Shown piece after piece: positions 36,101 to 45,340 of a DNA stretch of 64,000 nt (position 1 is the first letter of the stretch; every line of letters starts with the position of its first letter). Below the pieces are notes generated by a model, which was not told the DNA's origin, ran no database searches, and saw only the letters and a list, made by a program, of their open reading frames with translations. A program made the position numbers and the translations under genes. The stretch is taken from NCBI GenBank assembly GCA_963775085.1, contig CAVZHO010000002.1, positions 310,001 to 374,000 on the forward strand, in the 5' to 3' direction. Source of the stretch: JAAFIP01 sp963775085. GTDB taxonomy: Bacteria > Pseudomonadota > Gammaproteobacteria > Burkholderiales > Burkholderiaceae_C.

Positions 36101-39100
36101 ATCGATCATGCTGTTGAAGCGCTCAAGGATCGGACCGGTGTGGTTCACGTCGCCTACGCCATACAGACCGATCTGGACATTCATCCACGCATTGCCGTCG
36201 ATGATCTCATTGCCCCAGCCGCCTTTGAGCACATCGCTGCCATCGCCGCCGAGCAATATTTCACCCGTGAACGATGTGGGGTTGAAATCGGCGCTGAGGG
36301 CCGGGTTCAGGGCTGGAGCGACCAAGGCCTGCAGCCCGTTGACGAGACCGAAGTTGGTCAAAACACTGCCGGTAAACCCGGAGGTGGCGAAGAACGGAGT
36401 GAGATGGTCTGATCCAATCAAATAATCCCCAAACTGCGATCCCGATATGCCTTCCACCGATTGGTAGCGGTCCAGGGTGGAGGGGTTGGCACCCAGCGCA
36501 GTGGCCTCTGCCTCAAACAACAGGTCGGAGAAGATGATCATGCCGTTGGGGCTGTCTTTGTACACCGCCCAGTCGAAACCGGAGGCGCCCAAATAGTGGT
36601 CTTGCTGGCCACCATTGCCGACCATGATGTCGTCGCCGCCCTCGGCGTTCATGATGTCTACGACGGTGTCGCCAATATACACATCATTGCCAATCACCTG
36701 GTCGCGGCCGAAGGGGTCAAAGTTGTCGCCGGGGGAACCATCGGCATTGCCATGTTCCAGCCAGTCGTCGCCCTCGTTGCCCATGTCCTGCTCGTTGACG
36801 CGGCTGCCGTAGAGAAAGTCGTTGCCCGGGCCTCCGAAAATTTCCGAGCTGTCTTCGCCGCTGTTGACAAAGTCCTGGCCGAAGCCCGCAATGATCAGGT
36901 TGATGCCGTTGCCGCCCTGGATGGCATCATTGCCGTCACCGCCCTGGATCACGTCGTCGCCCCCCAGATCGGTGATGATGTCGTCGCCCGCGCCGCCGAA
37001 GATCATGTCCACACCGTCGCCGCCTTCCAGCCGGTCATTGCCTTCGTCGCCGTACAGCGTATCGTCGCCGATGCCCGAGATGATGATGTCGTTGCCAGCG
37101 GTGCCGCCCAACACAACATGGTCCTCACCGTTGTAGCGCAGATAGTTGGTGCCGGAGTCGCGAATCACCAGCGGCGTGAGCGCACTGTCGCCGACGGGGT
37201 CGCCGCCTACCAACACGCCATTGCCATCCAGATCGTTGTGTTGCTTGGTGGCATCGACCTCGAGTATCCAGTTGGGAGTCGTAAAGACGTTACCGGGCAG
37301 ATGGGTGGCATTGGTGTTCGCCATGATCAGTTTGGCGAACGAGTTGCCCTCCAGCTCGGTCAGGAAGTTGAGACCGGCGTTGCGCTCCAGGTAGTAGAAG
37401 CGGTCGCCGTCCTGCAGGTTTTCCATCTGCGTCTCGAACACGAAGTTGAAGGTCGAGCCCAGCAGGCCACCAAAGGGCATCTGCGCCTCGGCCAGGCCAC
37501 CAATCCACAGGTCGATGGCGTTGACACCGGTGGTGGCCGCCGGGCCGTTCAGGAAGGCCTGCCGCGCCGCTTCTCCACCGACAAAGTCGGTTCCGGTCAC
37601 GATGGCCAGTGCCGCCGCACGCTTGTCCGCCAGGGTGGCAGCCGAGGTGATGCTGGCATGCGTGCCATAGGCCGCAATGAAGTTGATGACCGACTCCTCG
37701 TGCTTCAGGTGGCTGGCAAAGTCGACCCAACTGGTGTAGGGCGCGAGTTGGGTGTCACCGGTCAGGCTGAAGAACTCCTGGCGTGCACCGTTGAGCGACG
37801 GCACCCCAGTGTCTCGGGCACGGGCAATATTGATCGCTGGCAGATCCAGTGGCAAGCCGACCAGGTTGTTGCGCAGTGCCTCGGTGACGAATTCGTCGAT
37901 CTCGTTGCCCACCTGGCGCGTCATGCCGCGCACGATGGCACCGGCGGCCTCGGTGGCGTTTGCACCGCTGGCAGCAAAGGCCAGTGGGTTCAGGAAAGCG
38001 GCTATCAGGCCGATTTGGTGATTGCTGGTGTCCTGCGCTGGATGCAGCGGGTCGGCATCGATGATGTTGAAGCTGGGGTCGTAGCGATCGACGGTCTCGT
38101 TCAGCATGGAGTGGCCAAAGCGATAGACCACATTGGCAAACTCCGAGAGAATGGCGGGGTTCAGGTTGGTGTCATACACCTGGCCTGCTGCAAAGAACAG
38201 ATCGATTTGTGGTTGCACCGTGCGCGCAAACTCTTCAAATGCCAAATGCTGGTACTGCATCTCGGTGGCGAAACGCGCCGCCTGAAACAGGCGCTCACCG
38301 TCCCAGTTGCCATCGGCAAGATGCCACTTGGCTACAAAGCTGGCATCACCCGAGCGGTTGACGACATCCTTGATATGCCCGACGAGGCGATTGTGCTCGG
38401 CGTGGAATACATGGTGCACCGTGGTTAAACCAATGTTTTCGTTGCCACGGCCATCGCCGGTGATGAAGTGGAGATCCAGCAGTTCGTTGTCGTAGGTGCC
38501 AGCCTCTGGAACGCCACCGTCGCCGACGACGATATTGCTATCTGGTGCCAGCACACGTGGTGTCAGCGGATTACCGTCGTCCGGCAGGAACACTGGTGCC
38601 GCACTGTGGGCAATGTCATCGAGGAAGGCGTGGTGGGTGCGCAGGGCGGTGGTGGTGCTGGTGCCCAGGCCTGCTGGATTGCCCGCCAGAACCGCATCAT
38701 CGGCCGTATTGGGAATGCCGTCCGTGCCGGTTCCCGTGATTAACTGCGCAAAGCCGTTGGCGCCGGGGATGAATTTGCCGTAGGCATCGGTACGCACCAA
38801 CGGCAGGTCGGTAATGTCGGCATCGGTGAGTTGGATGCCCAGCATCGTCCTCGCCTGGGTCTTGATCTCTGCCCACGTGGGCAGGCCGCCGAAGTCACCG
38901 TCGAGCAATTGCCCCGTGGCGACCGGGCGACCCGCTGTATTCAACACATACTCGCGCAGAAACACTTGGTGCGAGGGGTGCGAGGTGTAGGTCTGGTTCT
39001 GATCGATAAACGGCGTGGTCTGGTTATTGAAGGTGTGGATGTCGTCAGAGGTGTCAAGCGTGCCCCGGGTGTCGGTGGCGACGATGCTGGCCCTGCTGAT

Positions 39101-42100
39101 AGCCATGAAGTTGGTCGGACTGCCATCGACATAAAGCGGATCATCAGGGTTGAGTTGAATCACCACCGAGCCATTACCGCCCTTGTTAATCAAGTCCAGG
39201 CCGTGGTCGAAGAATTGGCCAAACAAGGTCATCCACGAGTTGAATGGTGCAGATAGGCCCTCGTCCGGGGTGGCGTTGGGGATCTGCCAGACCTGGGTAT
39301 CGTCGGCAGTACCAAATATGCCGTCCAGGCCTGGGCTGGTGACCATCTGCGCGTTGGGGTTGGCAGCTGCTGCAGCGTTGGCCGCATCATTGTTTTCCGT
39401 TTGATCGGAGATCAGATTACTGATGACCCGCGGTTGGGCATCATAGATGGTGCCGGTGACCTGACTGTAGGAGGTCGGCAGGAAGCCGGGAATGTTGGGG
39501 TTGTCCCCGGCCGTACGCCAGAACTGATCGAGTGTGGTGGGGAAAATATTGTCCGCCGCGCCAAACTCGGACTGTCCGGCAACCAGGTTGTTGTACGAGC
39601 CATCGACCGTGCGCAGGCCCAAGGGCAAGCGCTCGTTGCCCACGAGGGATAGCAGGTCTGCGCCCGCTGCGTGCCGCTCGGCAATGATGATCTGGTCAAG
39701 CATGAATTGCAGGTCAGAGCGGATCAGATGGATGCCTGCCGTGGTGGTACCCCCTTCAATCGGCACCACCACAGGGGGCGCGACCGGCACCACTCCAGCG
39801 ACAGCGACCGTGGCCGCCGAGAAAACGTTCTCCAGCACCCCGTTGTTGTCCTGGTATTCGGCCCGGACCCGTAACCTCAGGCCGTCAAGCGCCAAACCGG
39901 CGGACAGCGTCGGCACCTGGAAGGTGATGCCCTGCGCGGAACCCGGCGCGCCGGCCAGGCCATTGGCCACCACCACGTCCTCAAAGTAGCCCGAGTTCAG
40001 GCCCCGCTCGACCTGCCAGTAGTAGGAGATGGGTCTTGCCGTAATCGATCCGCCCGCGATATTCGCGTCGGTCACATTGCCCGCGAACACGGTCAGCAGC
40101 TGGTTCACTGCCGGCGTGTTGTCCGCAGCATTGCTCGTGGCATCGCGGATTTCCAGCAGGCCCACCGGGCCTGAGTTGAGGGCGGCATTTTGTGCCACCA
40201 CGAACTGGTGGGTCGTTGCATCGAACTGCAGGGCCATATCGGAGAACTGCAGGCGTTCGATGTTGCGCAGTGTATCGGTGCCGTCCGTGCCGAGCAGCGT
40301 GCCGACGTTGTCGGTGACAGTGGTGGTGCCACCAAAGGCGGTGCTGATCGTGTAGTTTGCCCGCGTGCCAGAATACCTGGCGGTATCAAAATCGGGGCCC
40401 GTGGCGGTGAGTATCTCGCGCACAATCTGTAGTTGGCCGGGGTTGATGGTGCCCGCGAGCATGTCGGGCAGCAGCTCGCGCATGCTGTTCGCACTGCGGA
40501 TTTCCGCGCCCGTTCCATCGGCATTGGCGCGCACGCTGATGCGCGCGTTCAACCAGCGGTCACCGTCAATCAGGTCGTCGCCGCGGCGGCCCTCAATAAT
40601 GTCGCTGCCGTCGCCGCCCAAGATGACGTTGCCACTACTGAATGAGGTGACCCCTGCGCCGAGCAATGTTTGCATGCCTGCGATGCGCGCAATACCGGCC
40701 GCGTCCAGCACGCTGCCCTGCGCCCCGGCCGTAGCAAACGCTGCAGCCAGGGTATTGTCGCCACGCAACACGTCGGCGTGGGCGGTGCCGGACAGGCCTT
40801 CCACGAAGGCGAAAAGATCCATCAGCCCCGAGGTCGACGGTGTGGCCGGTGTCGATCTTGCAATCTGCAGTGCCATATCGACGCTGACACCCATGGTGTC
40901 GAATTTGTAGTCGGCCCAGTCGAAGCCGGAGGCACCATCCATTTTTTCTTCACCATCGGAGCCGAAGATGATGTCGTCGCCGCCTTCGGCAATGATGTCT
41001 TCGAAAGAGCCGCCGCCGATGAATACGTCATGTCCGGCAACCAGGTCTTGCCCGGTTGGATCGAACGTGTCGCCCACGCTCCCCTCCTGGTGGCCGTACT
41101 CCAGCCAGTCATTGCCTGTGCCGCCGATGACCTCGACGTTGCGCAAGGTGCCCAGCACAAAGTCATTGCCGTCGCCAGCGAAGACCTGTGAAATATCTTC
41201 ACCCGTGATGATGAAGTCCTGACCGGTGTCGCCAAACAGGATGTTGAAGCCATTGCCCCCCTGGATCACGTCGTTGCCGGCCTCGCCCTTGATGACGTCG
41301 TCGCCACCCAGATCGGTGATGATGTCGTCGCCGTCGCCACCCATGATGTTGTCCACACCATCGCCGCCTTCGATGCGGTCATTGCCCTCATCACCGTAAA
41401 TGGTGTCGTCGCCGATGCTGGAGATGATGGTGTCATTGCCGCTGGTGCCGCCCAGCACCACGTGGTCCTCGCCGGTATAGCGCAGGTAGTTGGTTTCGAC
41501 CGCTACCGTCTGTGGATTGTCGCGAATGACCAAGGGAATGAGGGCGCTGCCACCAGTGGGATCGTCTCGGCCAATACCGAAGCCGTCGTTCCCGATGCCG
41601 GTGAATTGCACGCCAGCGTTGACCTCAAGAATCCAAGTGGGTGTCGAGAATACGTCTTTTGGCAGATGGGTGGCATTGGTGTTCGCCATGATCAGCTTGG
41701 CGAACGAATTGTTCTCCAGCGCGGCGGCAAAATCCAGGCCTGCCGTGCGTGCCAGGTAGTAGAAACGGTCGCCGTTTTGCAGGCTTTCCATCTGCGTTTC
41801 AAACACAAAGTTGAAAGTGGAGCCCAGCAGCCCGCCAAACGGCATCTGTTTCTCGGCCAAACCACCGATCCACAGATCGACATTGTTCAGACCGCCAAGG
41901 CTATCGTCATTGGGGCCGTTGCCATCTGGCGCGTAGCTGCCGGTCGCATTCAAAAATGCGAGTCGGTCAAAGTAGGTGTTTGCACCAATCGTCACGCTGT
42001 CTCCATCGGTGCCGTCGCCAAACACCAGTAACGTGGCTGCGTTGCGCTTGTCAGCGAGCGTTGCAGCACTGGAGATGGCGGCATGCGTGCCGTAGGCGGC

Positions 42101-44257
42101 AATGAAATTGATAACCGAAGCCTCGTGCTTGAGATGGCCTGCGAAGTCCACCCAACTCGTGTAGGCCGCAAGCTGGGAGTCCTGCGTCATGGTAAAGAAG
42201 GCAGCGCGCGCCGCGTTGAGTGAGGGCACACCGGTGTCACGCGCGCGGGCAATATTGATCGCCGCCAAATCGAGCGGCAAGCCGACCAGATTATTGCGCA
42301 GGGCTTCGGTGACGAACTCATCAATCTCGTTGCCCGCCTGGCGCGTCATGCCGCGCACGACGGCACCGGCGGCCTGGCTGGCATCGGCACCACTGGCTAC
42401 GAATGCCAGCGGGTTCAAAAACGCCGCAATCAGGCCGATCTGCTGGTTGCCAGCCGCAGTGGGATCGCCGTCAATGATATTGAAGTTTGGATCGTAGCGG
42501 TCTACCGTTTCAGTCAACATCGAATGGCCGAAGCGATAGACCACATTGGCAAACTCCGAGAGAATCGCCGGGTTGATGGTGGGGTCGTAGCCGATGGGTG
42601 CGAGGAATGCATCCACGTTGGGTGCCACCTTACGTGCGAACTCTTCAAACACCAAGTGCTGGTACTGCATCTCGGTGGCGAAACGCGCCGCCTGGAACAG
42701 GCGCTCGCCGTCCCACACGCCGGGCGAAAGCTGCCAAGTTGCAATGAAGGCTGCATCGCCGCTGGCCGTCACCGTGGCCATGATCTCTTCAATTTGGCGA
42801 TTGTGTTCGGAATGGAAGACATGGTGCACGGTGGTCAAGCCGATGTTTTCGTTGCCACGGCCATCGCCGGTGATGAAGTGGGTGTTGAGCAACTCGTCGT
42901 CGTACTGGAGGTTGTTGCCCTGTGGACCGAAGCCGCCTGCGTAGCCAACCACTCCATCCGCGTCCGGTGCCAGCACACCCGGCGCACTAAAGACCGGTGC
43001 CGCAAGGTGAGCAATGTCATCCAGGAAGGCATGATTGGTACGGAATGCGGTCGTCGTACTTACAGGCGATGCGGGATTGCCTTCCAGCACCAAGTCATCC
43101 GCCGTATTGACTTGGCCGTCAACACCCGCACCCGTGACCAACTGCGCAAAACCGTTGGTGCCGGGAATGAAATTGCCATAGGCGTCAGTGCGCAAGAGCG
43201 GTAGGTTGGTGATATCAGCATCGGTGAGTAAAATACCCAGCATCGTGGCTGCCTGGGTCTTGATCTCAAGCCAGGTGGGTAGACCGCCAAAAGCCCCGTC
43301 CAGTAGCTTGCCCGTAGCGACCGGATCACCGGCCGCATTCAACACATACTCGCGCAGAAACACTTGGTGCGATGGGTGCGAGGTGTAGGTCTGGTTTTGG
43401 TCGACAAACGGCGTGGTCTGGTTGTTGAAGTAATGGGTGTCGTCGGACGTGTCGAGTGGTGTGCCGTTGGTGTCCGTGCCGACGATGCTGGCCCTGTTGA
43501 TGACCATGAAGTTGGTCGGGCTGCCATCGACGTAAAGCGGATCGTCAGGGTTGAGCTGGATCACCACCGAGCCGTTGCCCCCCTTGTTGATCAGGTCCAG
43601 GCCGTGATCGAAGAACTGGCCAAATAAGGTCATCCAGGAATTGAAAGGTGCTGAGAGTCCGACATCGGGTGTCACGTTGCCAAACTGAAAGGTCTGGAAT
43701 TTTGTGCCATCCGCACGGGTGCCATTGATGATCTGCGCATCAGCTTTCAAGACATCGTCGGTATCGGCATCGACCCCAGTGCCACCCTCCAGACCATCCG
43801 CACCCAGGCCGTCGTCCGCAGTGCCGAGCAGGCCATCTGCGCCCGCAGTGGCTGCGTAGCTAAAAATTCCATCCAATCCGGCCTCGTAGGCGGTTTGGTA
43901 GGCCGCCGGATTGCTCACCGTTTGATCAACGATCAAGTTGCTGATGACGCGGGGTTGGGCATCATAGACTGGGCCGGAGACCTGGCCATAGGAGGTCGGT
44001 GTGACACCTGCAGTATTGGGATTGTCCTGCGCGTCGCGCCAGGCCTGGTCGAGCAGCGAGACAAAGTTATTGTCAGCGGCTCCAAACCCAGATTGCCCAG
44101 CGACTAGATTGTTATACGACCCATCCACAGTTCGCAAACCCAACGAGAGGAAGGGGTTGGCAACCAGATCCGTCAACGGTGTACCCGCCGCGTGCGCCTC
44201 TGCGATGAGAATCTGTTGCAGAACGAATTCGAGGTCTGATTTGGAAAGACTGGCCAT
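33110..44257 (-). CDS. giant RTX protein with two animal-type heme peroxidase modules
   Basis: The ATG at 44257, seven bases after AAGGAG, gives 3715 residues. Two homologous modules follow each other (about residues 5-1485 and 1510-2925). Each has a heme peroxidase domain with the distal-His motif FGQFFDHGLDL (near 215 and 1680), HHVFHSEHNR or HHVFHAEHNR (near 487 and 1955) and the proximal-His motif VVYRFGHSML (near 578 and 2050). A block of calcium-binding GGxGxD repeats (near 930-1020 and 2380-2460) and an Ig-like part with SYYWQVE or TYYWQTE follow. A last RTX region (about 3055-3550) and a C-terminus without repeats end the protein. There is no N-terminal signal, so type I secretion is expected, but no ABC exporter is in the window. 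It probably oxidises halides or phenols outside the cell. Confidence 0.92.
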   Translation of the reverse strand: MASLSKSDLEFVLQQILIAEAHAAGTPLTDLVANPFLSLGLRTVDGSYNNLVAGQSGFGAADNNFVSLLDQAWRDAQDNPNTAGVTPTSYGQVSGPVYDAQPRVISNLIVDQTVSNPAAYQTAYEAGLDGIFSYAATAGADGLLGTADDGLGADGLEGGTGVDADTDDVLKADAQIINGTRADGTKFQTFQFGNVTPDVGLSAPFNSWMTLFGQFFDHGLDLINKGGNGSVVIQLNPDDPLYVDGSPTNFMVINRASIVGTDTNGTPLDTSDDTHYFNNQTTPFVDQNQTYTSHPSHQVFLREYVLNAAGDPVATGKLLDGAFGGLPTWLEIKTQAATMLGILLTDADITNLPLLRTDAYGNFIPGTNGFAQLVTGAGVDGQVNTADDLVLEGNPASPVSTTTAFRTNHAFLDDIAHLAAPVFSAPGVLAPDADGVVGYAGGFGPQGNNLQYDDELLNTHFITGDGRGNENIGLTTVHHVFHSEHNRQIEEIMATVTASGDAAFIATWQLSPGVWDGERLFQAARFATEMQYQHLVFEEFARKVAPNVDAFLAPIGYDPTINPAILSEFANVVYRFGHSMLTETVDRYDPNFNIIDGDPTAAGNQQIGLIAAFLNPLAFVASGADASQAAGAVVRGMTRQAGNEIDEFVTEALRNNLVGLPLDLAAINIARARDTGVPSLNAARAAFFTMTQDSQLAAYTSWVDFAGHLKHEASVINFIAAYGTHAAISSAATLADKRNAATLLVFGDGTDGDSVTIGANTYFDRLAFLNATGSYAPDGNGPNDDSLGGLNNVDLWIGGLAEKQMPFGGLLGSTFNFVFETQMESLQNGDRFYYLARTAGLDFAAALENNSFAKLIMANTNATHLPKDVFSTPTWILEVNAGVQFTGIGNDGFGIGRDDPTGGSALIPLVIRDNPQTVAVETNYLRYTGEDHVVLGGTSGNDTIISSIGDDTIYGDEGNDRIEGGDGVDNIMGGDGDDIITDLGGDDVIKGEAGNDVIQGGNGFNILFGDTGQDFIITGEDISQVFAGDGNDFVLGTLRNVEVIGGTGNDWLEYGHQEGSVGDTFDPTGQDLVAGHDVFIGGGSFEDIIAEGGDDIIFGSDGEEKMDGASGFDWADYKFDTMGVSVDMALQIARSTPATPSTSGLMDLFAFVEGLSGTAHADVLRGDNTLAAAFATAGAQGSVLDAAGIARIAGMQTLLGAGVTSFSSGNVILGGDGSDIIEGRRGDDLIDGDRWLNARISVRANADGTGAEIRSANSMRELLPDMLAGTINPGQLQIVREILTATGPDFDTARYSGTRANYTISTAFGGTTTVTDNVGTLLGTDGTDTLRNIERLQFSDMALQFDATTHQFVVAQNAALNSGPVGLLEIRDATSNAADNTPAVNQLLTVFAGNVTDANIAGGSITARPISYYWQVERGLNSGYFEDVVVANGLAGAPGSAQGITFQVPTLSAGLALDGLRLRVRAEYQDNNGVLENVFSAATVAVAGVVPVAPPVVVPIEGGTTTAGIHLIRSDLQFMLDQIIIAERHAAGADLLSLVGNERLPLGLRTVDGSYNNLVAGQSEFGAADNIFPTTLDQFWRTAGDNPNIPGFLPTSYSQVTGTIYDAQPRVISNLISDQTENNDAANAAAAANPNAQMVTSPGLDGIFGTADDTQVWQIPNATPDEGLSAPFNSWMTLFGQFFDHGLDLINKGGNGSVVIQLNPDDPLYVDGSPTNFMAISRASIVATDTRGTLDTSDDIHTFNNQTTPFIDQNQTYTSHPSHQVFLREYVLNTAGRPVATGQLLDGDFGGLPTWAEIKTQARTMLGIQLTDADITDLPLVRTDAYGKFIPGANGFAQLITGTGTDGIPNTADDAVLAGNPAGLGTSTTTALRTHHAFLDDIAHSAAPVFLPDDGNPLTPRVLAPDSNIVVGDGGVPEAGTYDNELLDLHFITGDGRGNENIGLTTVHHVFHAEHNRLVGHIKDVVNRSGDASFVAKWHLADGNWDGERLFQAARFATEMQYQHLAFEEFARTVQPQIDLFFAAGQVYDTNLNPAILSEFANVVYRFGHSMLNETVDRYDPSFNIIDADPLHPAQDTSNHQIGLIAAFLNPLAFAASGANATEAAGAIVRGMTRQVGNEIDEFVTEALRNNLVGLPLDLPAINIARARDTGVPSLNGARQEFFSLTGDTQLAPYTSWVDFASHLKHEESVINFIAAYGTHASITSAATLADKRAAALAIVTGTDFVGGEAARQAFLNGPAATTGVNAIDLWIGGLAEAQMPFGGLLGSTFNFVFETQMENLQDGDRFYYLERNAGLNFLTELEGNSFAKLIMANTNATHLPGNVFTTPNWILEVDATKQHNDLDGNGVLVGGDPVGDSALTPLVIRDSGTNYLRYNGEDHVVLGGTAGNDIIISGIGDDTLYGDEGNDRLEGGDGVDMIFGGAGDDIITDLGGDDVIQGGDGNDAIQGGNGINLIIAGFGQDFVNSGEDSSEIFGGPGNDFLYGSRVNEQDMGNEGDDWLEHGNADGSPGDNFDPFGRDQVIGNDVYIGDTVVDIMNAEGGDDIMVGNGGQQDHYLGASGFDWAVYKDSPNGMIIFSDLLFEAEATALGANPSTLDRYQSVEGISGSQFGDYLIGSDHLTPFFATSGFTGSVLTNFGLVNGLQALVAPALNPALSADFNPTSFTGEILLGGDGSDVLKGGWGNEIIDGNAWMNVQIGLYGVGDVNHTGPILERFNSMIDIQQRVFSGEINPGRLSIVREIRTTLLDGSPMGVDFDTAMYSGNLADYTVVLNNNGTPGTTADDYYVVTDVGSGLDGVDIVRNVERFQFADQSLVVGGLNAEPVGLLAVAGTVAEDQPLTVSIAGLTDGNNPGSGAITGAVTYYWQTEGTGGTFADILVDNGVTLGPVTGTTFTPGDLEVGFALRVRAVYRDANGVIEEVFSAPTAAVVGINDAPVGTVLINDTTPTETQALVASNAFTDADLPIDLVGGGVPPPIVYNYQWQQASIAGPGGGGVGGINFVNIVGATLAQFTPGQAQVNRELRVVVSYVDGQGFNETVTSAATIVTGDFIATNAAAQALTGTEGQDILLGGGGADTINGLGEDDFLDGGADADTINAGAGNDSVLGGGGADIINGDAGNDTINGEGGIDTINGGAGNDTIHYAIGDGADAVNGGADSDTLHITGSAAANVLNVVLTGTVLTSIEGGAIAGVEVVTADLLGDTDTLNYTGSAAPVAVNLSTATASGFTAVAAAAATATTVAIAAIAAIAGVENVSGGNGNDLLTGDANANLLDGNQGADTLTGGAGADTLIGNAGDDRFVATVGDGNDAMVGGAQTDTYDLSATAAAATITETSASSAETGTDTLANMENYIGSQGNDSITVNGGINVIDGQGGNDTINAGGGADSVSGGAGNDTLIGGAGNDTLNGDAGNDIFNYVFGDDADVVNGGADSDTLNIGGTAAADTLDVLFNGTAITTFEGGTLTSVESVTANLLAGIDTLSYAGTTAVVTVNLQVGSASGFTSIVGVENVTGGSAADALTGDTLANILNGGAGGDILIGGGGTDTLNTGAANDNVRDAIRFGAATEFGDTINNFDANGTATNNDRVEFSGLLNTLFDNGLNVNIFQFNVLNAAGNNTNQAVNLATIEALFLDGSANNGVNNANLANAASVAAEFNAEFAITSTVGQATLLVINATNSDNATVWQYVENGTTAEIQAGELTLIGTINANANVSATDFAFV
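33620..35095 (-). repeat. C-terminal RTX nonapeptide repeat array
   Basis: This DNA codes for many GGxGxDxxx units, for example GGAGNDTIHYAIGDGADAVN and LTGGAGADTLIGNAGDD, which bind calcium outside the cell. Two longer sub-repeats alternate with them (NVTGG or NVSGG after GVE; DTLNYTGS or DTLSYAGT). A low-complexity expansion lies at 34523-34582. Confidence 0.85.
35480..44245 (-). repeat. tandem duplication of the peroxidase-RTX module
   Basis: Copy 1 covers about 39790-44245 and copy 2 about 35480-39726. Both start SDL(E/Q)F, contain LGLRTVDGSYNNLVAGQS near the start and end with VFSA. The period is about 4.5 kb. The DNA is still close in places (for example around 37310 and 41680), so the duplication is not ancient or is kept alike by gene conversion. 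Confidence 0.85.
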
Positions 44258-44375
44258 TTTCATGCTCCTTGGGTTGATTGAATGATTGGTTTTCCCATCC
44301 CATGGTGGGACCCCACTGCATCTCGACCGGATGTCGATCCGGCTTGTCCATTGAACGACTCCATTGGCTGCAGGA

Positions 44376-44437
44376 CTAGGAGGGATTGGCGGAACTTTTT
44401 CACGGGGAACGCTGCCTGTGTGGCGGGATTCCCCTAC
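44376..44437 (-). promoter_or_regulatory. 62-nt dyad element upstream of the giant peroxidase gene (E1)
   Basis: It aligns without gaps to 45264-45325 (44 of 62 positions identical). The outer arms GGGGAA/TTCCCC and inner arms CTGCC/GGCGG can form a hairpin. It lies 119 bp before the giant gene start and 9 bp after the stop of the fragment gene. Confidence 0.6.
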
Positions 44438-44446
44438 AAAAAAACA

Positions 44447-45211
44447 CTACGCGGAGGGAGGATGCACCAGTGCGGTGGCTGATACGTCCATTCCGGCGGC
44501 GAACTTCGCCGCCTGGAAGAGTCGCTCGCCATTCCATGCCAGAGCAGCAATGCCCTCCGGACTGGCCAGGTCCGCACCCCCTAAGACATCGGTGATCAAC
44601 CAGCGGTTCAGGAGAGTGGTGCTGTGCGAGGCAAGCGCATCGGCGATCAGAGCGCCCTGGATTTCGGCGACCTTGCGGTTGTGCGCGGTCTGGCCAAGCA
44701 GGTAGGTGTCAAGCAGCCGGTGGCTGCGGGAGGCCACCGGGGCCGCCCCGGCTGTATGCGCGATCTCATTCAGGAAAGCCTGGCCGGTACGCAGCACGGT
44801 GCTGATGCTTACCCCCTCTCCACCATTGGCAGCGGGGTTGCCTTCAATGACCAGGTCGTCAGCGGTATTGGCAACACGGTCGGGGCCCAGTCCCATGACA
44901 AGCTGCGGAAACCCGTGCGGACCAGGAATGAATTTGCCCTGTGCATCGGTGCGCAGCAGGGGCACATTAAAGATATCGGCATCCGTCAGCTTGATGCCGA
45001 ACAAACTCGCTGCCTGTGCCTTGACCCGGTCCCAGTTGCATAAGACGTTGCCAGCGCCAGTGTGGCCACCGATGATGCCATCGACCAGCCTGCCCGTGGC
45101 AACCGGTATGCCCAGGGTATTGGGCGCATACTCCCGCAGAAAAATTTGATGCGAAGGATGAGATGAATAAGTCAACTCCTGCGAGGGATCTGGATGATAG
45201 ATGCTGGTCAT
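44447..45211 (-). CDS. truncated peroxidase-like paralogue
   Basis: The 254-residue protein is a copy of an internal part of the peroxidase module: TYSSHPSHQIFLREYAPN, FGIKLTDADIFNVPLLRTDA, GKFIPGPHGFPQLV and NGERLFQAAKFA all have matches in both modules of the giant protein. It lacks the distal-His motif DHG, the HHVFHSEHNR motif is changed to LGQTAHNRKVAEI, and the sequence ends before the proximal-His motif. It cannot bind heme in the usual way. It still has its own ribosome site (AGGAG, 7-nt spacing) and an upstream dyad like the giant gene, so it may be expressed. It is either a decaying copy or a non-catalytic partner. Confidence 0.8.
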   Translation of the reverse strand: MTSIYHPDPSQELTYSSHPSHQIFLREYAPNTLGIPVATGRLVDGIIGGHTGAGNVLCNWDRVKAQAASLFGIKLTDADIFNVPLLRTDAQGKFIPGPHGFPQLVMGLGPDRVANTADDLVIEGNPAANGGEGVSISTVLRTGQAFLNEIAHTAGAAPVASRSHRLLDTYLLGQTAHNRKVAEIQGALIADALASHSTTLLNRWLITDVLGGADLASPEGIAALAWNGERLFQAAKFAAGMDVSATALVHPPSA

Positions 45212-45263
45212 CGTCTTGCTCCTAGCCTGACAGCCGCATTACACCGAGCCGCCAGCGTTGGTG

Positions 45264-45325
45264 CAAGGAGGCATTGCAGGAATTTGACTACAGGGAATAC
45301 TGCCGGTCTGGCAGGGTTTCCCTAG
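45264..45325 (-). promoter_or_regulatory. 62-nt dyad element upstream of the fragment gene (E2)
   Basis: It matches E1 at 44376-44437. Outer arms AGGGAA/TTCCCT and inner arms CTGCC/GGCAG pair. Compared with E1 one outer base pair has changed on both sides (G-C to A-T), which keeps the pairing. It lies 52 bp before the fragment gene and 15 bp after RR2. Confidence 0.6.
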
Positions 45326-45340
45326 GCGCGTGGGTGGCCG

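Noticed and set aside
36461..38428. Long open frame of 655 codons on the plus strand inside the giant peroxidase gene
   Set aside because: It is the complement of strongly supported peroxidase and RTX coding sequence; its composition follows the GGxGxD repeats read backwards and no domain is seen.
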